Assembly (NCBI GenBank): GCA_028283825.1
Contig: JAPWJW010000001.1
Location: 1,178,001-1,242,000, forward strand
Source: Azospirillaceae bacterium
Lineage (GTDB): Bacteria; Pseudomonadota; Alphaproteobacteria; Azospirillales; Azospirillaceae
DNA: 64,000 nucleotides
Direction: 5' to 3'
The notes beneath the pieces were generated by a model that did not search any database, was not told the origin of the DNA, and saw nothing but the letters and a program-made list of their open reading frames with translations. Positions 35,323 to 43,251 of this stretch are shown here, piece by piece; the stretch's first letter is position 1, and the number at the start of each line of letters is the position of its first letter. The position numbers and the translations under genes are program-made.

Positions 35323-36363
35323 TCACTTCGCGCTTTCCTGGTTTGTCGCCCCATCATACAGATCCGGCCGATAGATCCGGGCGGCCAGGGCGGTGGCCTC
35401 AGGCCCGCTTATCGGCAGGTCGCGCCAGCGCGCCATCTGGTCCAGGAACCAGTGCGCCTGGTCCAGGGTGGGGCGGGTGGCCTGGGGGGGCGTGAAGACG
35501 CAGACGTCGGTATCCTGGCCGGTGCCGGTGCGCGCACCGCCGGGCAGGCTGGCGGCGATCAGGTCGGGCGGCAGGTTCAGGAAGGCGGGCTGCGCCAGGG
35601 TGGCGGCGACGTCGGGCGTGTTGGCCGGGTCGGCGCAATGGGCGGCGGCGGCGGTCAGGGCGCGCAGCAGGCCTTGCAGGGCGGCGGGGTTCGCCTCGGC
35701 CCAGGCCTCGCGCACGGCGAGGCACTTTTCCGGATGGCCCGGCATGATCTCGGACGACAGCGCCACGGTGCGGCCGACGCCGGCGGACGCGGCCACCGCC
35801 CCCCAGGGCGCGCCGGCGCAAAAGCCGTCGATGCGGCCGGACTCAATGGCGGCGGCGGTATCGGCCGGGGGCACGATGGTCCAGTCCACGTCGGCCTGCG
35901 GGTCGATGCCGGCCGCACTCAGCCAGGTCTTGAACAACAGGGCATGGGCCGACCAGGCGTGCACCACGGCCAGCGTCACGCGCGGGCGACCGCGCAGCAG
36001 GGCGGCCAGGCGGCGGCCGGCCTCCGCTGCCGGGGGCCGTTCGCCGCCCGCCAGGATGGGATCGGCCAGGCGGTTCGACAGCGTCACCGCGTCGCCATGC
36101 TGGCTGAGGCCCATGGGGATGATCAACGGGCTTGCCGCCGGCCGCAGGCCCAGCGCCATGGCCAGCACCAGGGGGGGCAGCAGGATGGCCGCGTCCAGCA
36201 GGCCATAGGACAGCTTGTCCGCCAGATTGGCCCAGCTGGGTTCCACCGACAGTTCCACGGCCAGCCCTTCGGTCGCGAACAGGCCGGCGGTCTGGGCATG
36301 GATGACCGGGGCGCTGTCGGTCAGGCGCAGCAGGCCGATCCGGACGGGATGCGGGATGCTCAT
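35323..36363 (-). CDS. nasS: Cytoplasmic nitrate sensor of the NrtA/CmpA fold
   Basis: A 346-residue protein of the nitrate-binding NrtA/CmpA family but with no signal peptide or lipobox, so it stays in the cytoplasm. It starts PVRIGLLRLTDSAPVIHAQTAGLF and continues with the binding-fold blocks SWANLADKLSYGLLDAAILLPP and IDGFCAGAPWG. In the NasS/NasT system such a protein holds NasT when nitrate is absent and releases it when nitrate binds. Its ATG overlaps the nasT stop as ATGA. Confidence 0.9.
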   Translation of the reverse strand: MSIPHPVRIGLLRLTDSAPVIHAQTAGLFATEGLAVELSVEPSWANLADKLSYGLLDAAILLPPLVLAMALGLRPAASPLIIPMGLSQHGDAVTLSNRLADPILAGGERPPAAEAGRRLAALLRGRPRVTLAVVHAWSAHALLFKTWLSAAGIDPQADVDWTIVPPADTAAAIESGRIDGFCAGAPWGAVAASAGVGRTVALSSEIMPGHPEKCLAVREAWAEANPAALQGLLRALTAAAAHCADPANTPDVAATLAQPAFLNLPPDLIAASLPGGARTGTGQDTDVCVFTPPQATRPTLDQAHWFLDQMARWRDLPISGPEATALAARIYRPDLYDGATNQESAK

Positions 36364-36950
36364 GGCCTTTTCCCCTTGTTCTTGTCGGCCGCCACCACGT
36401 CCGCGGCCACGGCGGCCAGCTTGCGGCTTTGCTCCATGGCCTGGCGGCGCAGCCAGCGATAGGCCTCGGGCTCGCCGATGCCGCGCTGGCGGATCAGGAT
36501 GGCCTTGGCCCGGTCGATCAGGTCGCGTTCGCGCAAACTGGTCTCGGCCTTGTGCAGGCTGGATTCCACCTGGCGGTAACGGCGGAACATGGCGACCGCC
36601 GCCTGCACCACCGGCTTGATGGCGGGCAGGGAGGCGCCGACGACATTGTAGGAACTGACGCCAGCCTCGATCGCCGCCTCCATGAAGGCGGGGTCGTCAT
36701 GGTCGACGAACATGACGATGGGACGCGGATCGTGCCGGGCGATGTGGCGGATGTCTTCCAGGCCGTCGCGGTCGGGGCGGGCCATGTCCACGATCACCAG
36801 GTCCGGCGCCTCGCGCAGCACGGCATCGGCCAGCAATTCCCCCGCTGCCAGGCGCACGATCACCGTGGCACCGGCCGCCGTCAGGTCGGCCTCCACGATG
36901 CGGCCCGGCTCGGCGGCGGTATGAATGGTGTCGGCGATAAGGACTTTCAC
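36360..36950 (-). CDS. nasT: ANTAR-domain response-regulator-like antiterminator
   Basis: A 196-residue protein with a receiver-like N-terminal domain (VKVLIADTIHTAAEPGRIV ... APDLVIVDMARPDRDGLEDI) and a C-terminal ANTAR domain (LRERDLIDRAKAILIRQRGIGEPEAYRWLRRQAMEQSRKLAAVA). ANTAR proteins bind paired six-base RNA loops and prevent termination in leader RNAs. The expected target is the nitrate operon leader at 31.3-31.56 kb. I use the GTG at 36950, which gives the usual family length; a TTG at 37001 would add 17 residues. It is coupled to nasS. Confidence 0.9.
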   Translation of the reverse strand: MKVLIADTIHTAAEPGRIVEADLTAAGATVIVRLAAGELLADAVLREAPDLVIVDMARPDRDGLEDIRHIARHDPRPIVMFVDHDDPAFMEAAIEAGVSSYNVVGASLPAIKPVVQAAVAMFRRYRQVESSLHKAETSLRERDLIDRAKAILIRQRGIGEPEAYRWLRRQAMEQSRKLAAVAADVVAADKNKGKRP

Positions 36951-37023
36951 CGGCGGCCCATCGGGTTGGCTGGTTAGCGGCCTATCAGCTTTAATCGCCA
37001 ACCAGCCCCTGGTGCAAGGCCGC

Positions 37024-37314
37024 TTAGGCCAGCAGCCCCTCGATGGCGCGGGCCAAATCCACGTCGCGCTGGGACAGGCCCTGGGCGTCGTGGGTCGTCA
37101 GGCGGATTTCCACGCGGTTGTAGACGTTGAACCATTCCGGATGGTGGTCCGCCTTTTCCGCCAGCAGGGCCACGCGGGTCATGAAGCCGAAGGCGGTGAC
37201 GAAATCCTTGAAGGTGAAGGTCTTGGTGATGGCCTCGCCGTCATCCGCCAGGGCCCAGCCCGTCAGGGTGGGCAGGTCGGCGGCGCGTTGGGCCTCGCTC
37301 AGGCGTGCAACCAT
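37024..37314 (-). CDS. phhB: Pterin-4a-carbinolamine dehydratase
   Basis: A 96-residue enzyme that recycles the pterin cofactor of phenylalanine hydroxylase by dehydrating the 4a-carbinolamine. The family motif is intact: [22 protein letters not shown] holds the catalytic His pair and the later His and Asp residues. Length is typical. No phenylalanine hydroxylase gene is visible in the window. It lies 12 bases after the SDR gene in the same direction. Confidence 0.92.
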   Translation of the reverse strand: MVARLSEAQRAADLPTLTGWALADDGEAITKTFTFKDFVTAFGFMTRVALLAEKADHHPEWFNVYNRVEIRLTTHDAQGLSQRDVDLARAIEGLLA

Positions 37315-37326
37315 GGAGGGCTCCTC

Positions 37327-38010
37327 TCAGTCGGCGGTGGGGGCGGTTACCGGCACCAGGGCGCCGTTGATGGCCCGGGCCTGGTGGCTGGCCAGGAAGA
37401 CGATGGCGTCGGCCACGGCCGCCGTGGTGGTCCAGCTCTTGGGATCCACGTCGGGCATGTCGGCCCGGTTCTGCGGCGTGTCCATCACCAGGGGCAGCAC
37501 GGCGTTAACCCGGATGCGGCCGCCCAGTTCCGCCGCCAGGCTTTCCGTCAGGCGGGCGACGGCCGCCTTGGACGCGGCATAGGCGCCCATGCCGGCCCCA
37601 GCCTTTTCCGCCGCCGCGGCACCCACGTTCACAATGGCGCCGCCATCGGCCAGGCCGTCGGCGCCGATGGCCGCCCGGCTCATGTTCAAACAGGTGCGGG
37701 CGTTGATGGCGAACAGTTTGTCCCACGCGGCCGGATCGCCGTCCGCCACCGTCTGCCAACGAAAGCCGCCGGCCACGTTGACCAGCACGTCGGCCCCACC
37801 CAGGCCGGCCTTGGCCTGGGCGAAGGCGGCCAGGGCGGCGGCGGCGTCCGTCAGGTCCACGCCGCCGACGTGCACCAGGCCGTCGGTGGCACCCACCGGT
37901 GCCGGGGCATGATCGACAACGGCGACGCCATGGCCCGCCGCCTTGAACGCAGCGGCGACGGCCTTGCCCAGCACGCCGGCGCCGCCGGTGATGATGACCT
38001 TCTGGCTCAT
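37327..38010 (-). CDS. Short-chain dehydrogenase/reductase, possibly dihydropteridine reductase-like
   Basis: A 227-residue SDR. The cofactor motif TGGAGVLG is at residues 8-15, NVAGG near 78, and the active-site YAASK near 143. Position immediately upstream of phhB suggests it regenerates tetrahydrobiopterin, as the SDR-family dihydropteridine reductase does; this is inference from context. It could also act in aromatic catabolism. The ATG at 38010 is 13 bases after fahA ends. Confidence 0.8.
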   Translation of the reverse strand: MSQKVIITGGAGVLGKAVAAAFKAAGHGVAVVDHAPAPVGATDGLVHVGGVDLTDAAAALAAFAQAKAGLGGADVLVNVAGGFRWQTVADGDPAAWDKLFAINARTCLNMSRAAIGADGLADGGAIVNVGAAAAEKAGAGMGAYAASKAAVARLTESLAAELGGRIRVNAVLPLVMDTPQNRADMPDVDPKSWTTTAAVADAIVFLASHQARAINGALVPVTAPTAD

Positions 38011-38023
38011 GTTCCTGTTTTCC

Positions 38024-39346
38024 TTATGACAGGGCGATGGCGGGCGTGATCACGCCGGCGCAAGGCCCGAAACCGATGGCGGTGTATCCGTCGGCCGAGG
38101 CGCGGGCCGCAAGGATCAGTTCGTCGCCGTCCACCAGGAAGGCACGGGTCTCGCCATTCGGCAAGGTGATGGGCGCCTTTCCGCCGCGCGACAGTTCCAG
38201 CAGGCTGCCCACGCCGCTGTCGTCGGGGGTGGAGATGGTGCCGGTGCCCAGCAGGTCGCCGGGGTTCAGGTCACAGCCGTTGCTGGTGTGGTGGGCCACC
38301 AACTGCGCCACGGTCCAGTACATGTTGGTGGCCGGGCCGGTGCCTAAACGGTGCGGCGCCTCGCCCGCCGCGCGCATTTTGTCGGTGCGGATCAGCACCG
38401 ACAGGTCCACGGCATAGGCGCCGCGTTCCTGGTCGCCCTCATCCCACAGATAGGGCAGGGGCTTAGGCTCGCCCTGATCCCGTGCCGGCTGCCGGGTGCG
38501 GAACGGGGCCAGGGCTTCGGCCGTGACGATCCAGGGTGACACGGTGGTCATGAAGTTCTTGGCCAGGAAGGGGCCCAACGGCTGGTATTCCCAGGCCTGC
38601 AGGTCGCGGGCCGACCAGTCGTTCAGCAGGCACAGGCCGGCCACGTGGGCGTCGGCCTGGCCGATGGCGATGGGCGTGCCCAGTTCGTTACCCGGCCCGA
38701 TCCAGATGCCCAGTTCCAATTCCAGGTCCAGGCGCTGGCTGGGGCCGTAGGTCGGCGCCTCCGCATCCGGGGCCTTGCGCTGGCCGTTGGGGCGGCGCAC
38801 GTCCGTGCCCGAGACACGGACGGAAGAGGCGCGGCCATGATAGCCGATGGGCACATGCTTGTAGTTGGGCAGCAAGGGATTGTCGGGGCGGAACTGTCGT
38901 CCGACGTTCAGGGCGTGGTGGATGCCGGCGTAAAAGTCGGTGTAGTCGCCGATGGATGCCGGCAGGTGAAGGGTGCAGTCAGCCACATTGTAAAGTAGGC
39001 CTTCCACCGTGGCCCGGTGCTCCGCGTCATTCGCCAGCAATTCCGACAGCCGGCGGCGCAGGGCGCGGCGCGGGCCGGCGCCCAGGGCCAGCAGCGGGTT
39101 CAGCGTCGGGCCGCTGGCGGCGATAGCGGCGTCCAGCGCGTCACCGGTCAGCAGGCCGGACCGGCCGGCCTTGGCCAGGTCCAGGATGCGGTCGCCGATG
39201 GCGACACCGCCGCGCGGCACCTCCCCTTTCGTGCTGAACACGCCCAGGGGCAGATTCTGGATGGGGAAGTCGGCATGGCCGTTGGCGCTGGCGACCCAGC
39301 TGGTCAGGGCCGGGTTATGGGTCTCATCAATCATCATCAGGTCCAT
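38024..39346 (-). CDS. fahA: Fumarylacetoacetase
   Basis: A 440-residue hydrolase that splits fumarylacetoacetate to fumarate and acetoacetate, the last step of tyrosine breakdown. The domain order is the typical N-terminal SH3-like part (FPIQNLPLGVFST) followed by the catalytic beta-roll. Metal ligand motifs are DYTDFYAGIHHALN, LDLELELGIWIG and LLNDWSARDLQAWEYQPLGP. It starts three bases after the hmgA stop and is probably co-transcribed with it. Confidence 0.95.
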   Translation of the reverse strand: MDLMMIDETHNPALTSWVASANGHADFPIQNLPLGVFSTKGEVPRGGVAIGDRILDLAKAGRSGLLTGDALDAAIAASGPTLNPLLALGAGPRRALRRRLSELLANDAEHRATVEGLLYNVADCTLHLPASIGDYTDFYAGIHHALNVGRQFRPDNPLLPNYKHVPIGYHGRASSVRVSGTDVRRPNGQRKAPDAEAPTYGPSQRLDLELELGIWIGPGNELGTPIAIGQADAHVAGLCLLNDWSARDLQAWEYQPLGPFLAKNFMTTVSPWIVTAEALAPFRTRQPARDQGEPKPLPYLWDEGDQERGAYAVDLSVLIRTDKMRAAGEAPHRLGTGPATNMYWTVAQLVAHHTSNGCDLNPGDLLGTGTISTPDDSGVGSLLELSRGGKAPITLPNGETRAFLVDGDELILAARASADGYTAIGFGPCAGVITPAIALS

Positions 39347-39349
39347 GGG

Positions 39350-40669
39350 TCAGGGCAACTGGGCCTTGGCGAAACCGGCCCAGCAATCGTCGTAGTCCAG
39401 CTGCATCAGTGGGGTTTCAGTGGCGAAGCGGGTGGGGCGGATGACCCAGCGGCTTTCGAACATGAAGGCCATGGTGTTCTCGATCTTGTGCGGCTTCAGG
39501 TCGGCGGTCACCGCGCGTTCATAGCTGGTGCGGTCGGGGCCGTGGCCGCTCATGCAATTGTGCAGGGAGGCGCCACCGGGTGCGAAGCCGCCGGCCTTGG
39601 CGTCATAGGCGCCATGGATCAGGCCCATGAATTCATTCATGACGTTGCGGTGGAACCACGGCGGCCGGAAGGTATCCTCCGCCACCATCCAGCGCGGCGG
39701 GAAGATGACGAAGTCGCAATTGGCGGTGCCGGCGATTTCCGACGGTGCGGTCAGCACGGTGAAGATCGACGGGTCGGGATGGTCGTAGGACACGGTGTTG
39801 ATGGTATTGAACCGCGCCAGGTCATACTTGTAGGGCGCCAGGTTGCCGTGCCAGGCCACCACGTCCAGGGGGCTGTGGTCCAGGGTCGTGGTCCACAGGC
39901 GGCCCTGGTACTTCTGCACCACCTCCGTCGCTTCGTCCAAATCCTCGAACCAGGCGACGGGGGACAGGAAGTCGCGCGGGTTGGCCAGGCCGTTGGCGCC
40001 GATGGGCCCCAGGTCTGGCAGCTTGAAGGGCGCGCCGTAGTTCTCGCAGACATAGCCGCGGGCGGTGCCGTCGGTCAGCGTCACGCGGAAACGCACACCA
40101 CGCGGCACCACGGCGATCTCACCCGGCGCCACATCCAGCAGGCCCATCTCCGTCGCCAGGCGCAAGCGGCCCTGTTGTGGGACGATCAGCAATTCACCGT
40201 CGGCGTTGTAGAACACCCGTGACGCCATGGGCTGGTTGGCGGCGTAGAGGTGGATGGCGATGCCGTTGTTGGTGCCGGCATCACCGTTGCCGCCATAGGT
40301 CACCAGCCCGTCCACGAAATCCGTGGGCGCGTCGGGCAGGGGCAGCGGGTCCCAGCGCAGGCGATTGGGATTGGGCGGCACCTCATCGAACGGTCCGCTG
40401 CGCAGCAGGCCGGCGCGCCCATAGGGCTTGAAGGGCGCGTGGCTGGCGGTGGGACGCAGGCGGTACAGCCAGGACCGGCGGTTTTCCGCGCGCGGTGCGG
40501 TGAAGGCGCTGCCCGACAGCTGTTCGGCGAACAGGCCGAAGGGCACCTGCTGCGGCGAATTGCGGCCTACCGGCAGGGCGCCCGCCACCGCCTCGGTCGC
40601 GAAGCTGTTGGCGAAGCCGCTCATGGTTTCAAGCGGGGTGTTGTGCCCGGGGATGGGGTGCTGGGTCAT
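39350..40669 (-). CDS. hmgA: Homogentisate 1,2-dioxygenase
   Basis: A 439-residue non-haem iron enzyme that opens the ring of homogentisate to maleylacetoacetate. It matches the family throughout: [20 protein letters not shown] near the start, [12 protein letters not shown], then [21 protein letters not shown] and [15 protein letters not shown], which carry iron ligands. The ATG at 40669 is preferred over an upstream start at 40696 that would place the operator inside the gene. An 18-bp palindrome (40688-40705) lies just upstream. Maleylacetoacetate isomerase is not in the window. Confidence 0.95.
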   Translation of the reverse strand: MTQHPIPGHNTPLETMSGFANSFATEAVAGALPVGRNSPQQVPFGLFAEQLSGSAFTAPRAENRRSWLYRLRPTASHAPFKPYGRAGLLRSGPFDEVPPNPNRLRWDPLPLPDAPTDFVDGLVTYGGNGDAGTNNGIAIHLYAANQPMASRVFYNADGELLIVPQQGRLRLATEMGLLDVAPGEIAVVPRGVRFRVTLTDGTARGYVCENYGAPFKLPDLGPIGANGLANPRDFLSPVAWFEDLDEATEVVQKYQGRLWTTTLDHSPLDVVAWHGNLAPYKYDLARFNTINTVSYDHPDPSIFTVLTAPSEIAGTANCDFVIFPPRWMVAEDTFRPPWFHRNVMNEFMGLIHGAYDAKAGGFAPGGASLHNCMSGHGPDRTSYERAVTADLKPHKIENTMAFMFESRWVIRPTRFATETPLMQLDYDDCWAGFAKAQLP

Positions 40670-40687
40670 GGCTGGCCTTTGCCCAAG

Positions 40688-40705
40688 TCGTTTCATTTGA
40701 AACGA
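40688..40705. promoter_or_regulatory. Palindromic operator upstream of hmgA
   Basis: TCGTTTCA-TT-TGAAACGA has perfect 8-base arms with a 2-base spacer, centred 28 bases before the hmgA ATG. A further TGAAACGA half-site is at 40826-40833 in the same intergenic region. The arrangement suggests repression by a dimeric regulator responding to homogentisate or a related compound. The regulator is not clearly in the window, though the Lrp-type protein at 40869 is a candidate. Confidence 0.7.
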
Positions 40706-40868
40706 TATAGAGGGCGTGCCAGGGTGGATGTCAAACGGTTAAATGCCGCCCTGGCCGCGTCGGCTTCAGGATACGACGCGCGGGCCGCAAAAACCTTTCA
40801 AAGGGCGCGCCAAACGGTGCGCCGCTGAAACGATTTCGCGCTTGAATGGCCTTGGGTGGATGAAAACC

Positions 40869-41339
40869 TCAGATCGGCAGGGCCGTCGTATATTTCACCT
40901 GGCTCAGCGCGAAATGGGACGCGGCGGCGGCCACGGCCGGGTGGCTCAGCAGTTCGCGCATCAGGAATCGCTCATAACTCGCCACGTCGGACACGACGAC
41001 GCGCAGCAGATAGTCCCATTCCCCGGACATGCTGTGGCAGTCCATCACCTCGCCCCGGGTCTGGACGAAGGCCTCGAACTCCTGCCGGTCCTTGGTGGCG
41101 TGGGTTTTCATGCGCAGTTGGCACATGACGCTGACGCCCCGTCCCACTTTGGCCGCATTGACCAGGCGCACGGCAGGTCCCAGGATGCCGGCGTTTTCCA
41201 GCGCGCGGATGCGCCGCCAGCAGGAAGCGGGGGAGGCGCCGACCTCTTCCGCCAGGGCCGCGTGGCTCAGGCTGGCGTCGCGTTGCAGGGCGCGCAGGAT
41301 GCGGTGATCGATCTCATCGAATTGATCAAGGTCTTTCAT
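40869..41339 (-). CDS. Lrp/AsnC family transcriptional regulator
   Basis: A 156-residue regulator with an N-terminal AsnC helix-turn-helix (FDEIDHRILRALQRDASLSHAALAEEVGASPASCWRRIRALENAG) and a C-terminal RAM ligand-binding domain (EWDYLLRVVVSDVASYERFL). It is divergent from the aromatic aminotransferase and upstream of hmgA in the same direction, so it probably senses an aromatic amino acid and controls the cluster. The ATG at 41339 gives the usual family start. Confidence 0.9.
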   Translation of the reverse strand: MKDLDQFDEIDHRILRALQRDASLSHAALAEEVGASPASCWRRIRALENAGILGPAVRLVNAAKVGRGVSVMCQLRMKTHATKDRQEFEAFVQTRGEVMDCHSMSGEWDYLLRVVVSDVASYERFLMRELLSHPAVAAAASHFALSQVKYTTALPI

Positions 41340-41486
41340 TTTTTGACGCCCTGTGGAATGTGCTTCCCAGAATTGCCCCCACTGCCGTGCCAATGAAAGG
41401 ACATTGTCACGGTATTCGCATAAAATCATTCACCAGCCTAGCCGGGTGCCGGAACGGCGCCCCTGAACCCCCCGGGAGTTTTCACG

Positions 41487-42665
41487 ATGTCCGCCGCCCT
41501 TTTCGATGCGCTGAAGCCGCAGCCCGCCGACGCGCTGCTGTCCCTGATCGCGCTGTATCGCGACGATCCGCGCGCGCAGAAGCTGGACCTGGGCGTGGGC
41601 GTCTATCGCGATGAGACCGGCGCCACCCCGGTGCTGCGCGCCGTGAAGGCGGCTGAGGCCCGGCTGCTGGAAACCCAGACCAGCAAGAGCTACCTGGGCC
41701 CGGAAGGCGACATCCGCTACACCGAACTGCTGCAGCCCATCGTCTTCGGGCGCGGCCTGTCGTCGGATGAGGTCGCGGCCGTGCAGACCCCCGGCGGCAC
41801 CGGCGCCCTGCGCCTGGCGGCCGAACTGATCGCCAAGGCGAAGCCGGGCGCCAAGGTCTGGCTGGGTACGCCGACCTGGCCCAATCACGCCCCCATCATG
41901 AACAGCGCCGGGCTGACGGTCGCCACCTATCGCTATTACGACCAGGCCACCCAGGTGGTGCTGTTCGATGAGATGATGGCGGCGCTGAACGGCGCGGACG
42001 CCGGCGACATCGTGCTGCTGCACGGCTGCTGCCACAACCCCGCCGGCGCCGACCTGGACGCCGCCCAGTGGAAGGCCGTGGCCGAGCTGGTGGCCGCGCG
42101 CGGCCTGGTGCCGCTGATCGACCTGGCCTACCAGGGCCTGGGCGATGGGCTGGAGCAGGACGCCGCCGGCGCCCGCCAGGTGCTGGCCGCCGTGCCCGAC
42201 GCCCTGCTGGCCTATTCCTGTGACAAGAACTTCGGCCTCTACCGTGAGCGTGTGGGCGCCTTGTACGTGAAGGCCGCCACCGCCGCCCGCACGGAACTGA
42301 TCCGCACCAACATCCTGTCGCTGGCGCGGGCCAACTGGTCCATGCCGCCGGACCATGGCGCTGCCCTGGTGCGTGTCATCCTGGATGATGCCGGCCTGAC
42401 GGAAAGCTGGCGGACGGAAGTGGATGAGATGCGCACCCGCATCAACCAGGTGCGCCAGGCCCTGGCCACCGGTGACGACCGCCTGGCCTTCCTGGCCCGG
42501 CAGCGGGGCATGTTCTCCCTGTTGCCGCTGTCGGCGGAGCAGGTGGGCGTGCTACGCCGCGACCACGCCGTCTACATGGCGGGTTCGGGCCGCATCAACC
42601 TGGCCGGCCTGACGGTCGCCACGGTGCCGCAGTTCATCGGCGCCTTGCGGGCGGTCTGGGGCTGA
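41487..42665 (+). CDS. Aromatic/aspartate aminotransferase, class I
   Basis: A 392-residue PLP enzyme of the AspC/TyrB branch, probably converting tyrosine and phenylalanine to their 2-oxo acids. The N-terminus (FDALKPQPADALLSLIALYRDD ... KLDLGVGVYRDETG) is characteristic. The PLP lysine is in SCDKNFGLYRERVG and the substrate-carboxylate arginine in GRINLAGL. It is divergent from the Lrp-type regulator and its stop overlaps the start of a Rieske protein, TGATG. Context favours an aromatic role. Confidence 0.9.
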   Translation: MSAALFDALKPQPADALLSLIALYRDDPRAQKLDLGVGVYRDETGATPVLRAVKAAEARLLETQTSKSYLGPEGDIRYTELLQPIVFGRGLSSDEVAAVQTPGGTGALRLAAELIAKAKPGAKVWLGTPTWPNHAPIMNSAGLTVATYRYYDQATQVVLFDEMMAALNGADAGDIVLLHGCCHNPAGADLDAAQWKAVAELVAARGLVPLIDLAYQGLGDGLEQDAAGARQVLAAVPDALLAYSCDKNFGLYRERVGALYVKAATAARTELIRTNILSLARANWSMPPDHGAALVRVILDDAGLTESWRTEVDEMRTRINQVRQALATGDDRLAFLARQRGMFSLLPLSAEQVGVLRRDHAVYMAGSGRINLAGLTVATVPQFIGALRAVWG

Positions 42666-43075
42666 TGGGAACGGGCGCCCCGGAGGATGAGGCGAACAGC
42701 CGGGGCGGCATCCGCCCCCGGCTGACCAAAACGCCGGCCGGCGTGCGGCTGTGCGCGCTGGACGACCTCGCCGAGCCGGGTGCCCGCAACTTCGTGCTGG
42801 AGGTCAAGGGCGACCGTTTCCACGGTTTCGTCGTGCGCCAAGGGAATGCGATCATCGGTTATGTCGATCGCTGTCCCCACGCCGGCGTGCCCTTGGCCTT
42901 CAAGCTGGACGATTACCTGGGGCAGGACCTCACCGGCCGTGACGTCATCCGCTGCGGCTGGCACGGCGCCCTGTTCGACATCGCCGACGGTCGCTGCGTC
43001 GCCGGCCCATGCCCCGGCCAGGGGCTGATCCCCTGGCCGGTGGCGGTGCGCGACGGCTTTATCGAGACGATCTAA
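42665..43075 (+). CDS. Rieske [2Fe-2S] domain protein
   Basis: A 136-residue soluble Rieske ferredoxin-like protein. The cluster ligands are CPHAG and CGWHG, with 20-odd residues between them. It is coupled to the aminotransferase by a one-base overlap. It could donate electrons to an oxygenase of aromatic breakdown that is not in this window. Its stop lies six bases before a structured repeat. Confidence 0.82.
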   Translation: MGTGAPEDEANSRGGIRPRLTKTPAGVRLCALDDLAEPGARNFVLEVKGDRFHGFVVRQGNAIIGYVDRCPHAGVPLAFKLDDYLGQDLTGRDVIRCGWHGALFDIADGRCVAGPCPGQGLIPWPVAVRDGFIETI

Positions 43076-43080
43076 TCCGC

Positions 43081-43242
43081 GCGGCCTTTGATCGTAAACG
43101 ATCAAAGGCCCCCTCAGACGCCGGGCGCCAGCATCCGCTGGCTTGGCTTCCTCGCCTTTCAGTCCGCCTTCGGCTCCCCAAAAGGCTCCGGCGGACGCGG
43201 TCGCGTCCTACCGCGGCACGAGTTCAGATCTCGTGCCGCTGG
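43081..43242 (-). repeat. Structured intergenic repeat, copy B
   Basis: The longest and best-preserved of three copies; read on the minus strand. In order it shows a gcggcacgag hairpin (43230-43239 with 43213-43222), a ggacgcg/cgcgtcc hairpin (43202-43208 with 43193-43199), a cctttt/aaagg-type outer stem around a small inner hairpin, the invariant CGAGGAAGCCAAGC core, a gccagc/gctggc hairpin with GGAT loop (43137-43142 with 43127-43132), and a 13-bp ggcctttg stem (43098-43110 with 43083-43095). It sits between the converging Rieske and galE genes, beginning 10 bases past galE. Confidence 0.8.
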
Positions 43243-43251
43243 TATGGAGCC

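Noticed and set aside
43081-43110. The 13-bp hairpin after the Rieske gene as a simple terminator
   Set aside because: It has no T tract, and the same stem with a changed tip recurs in copy C of the repeat, so it belongs to that element.
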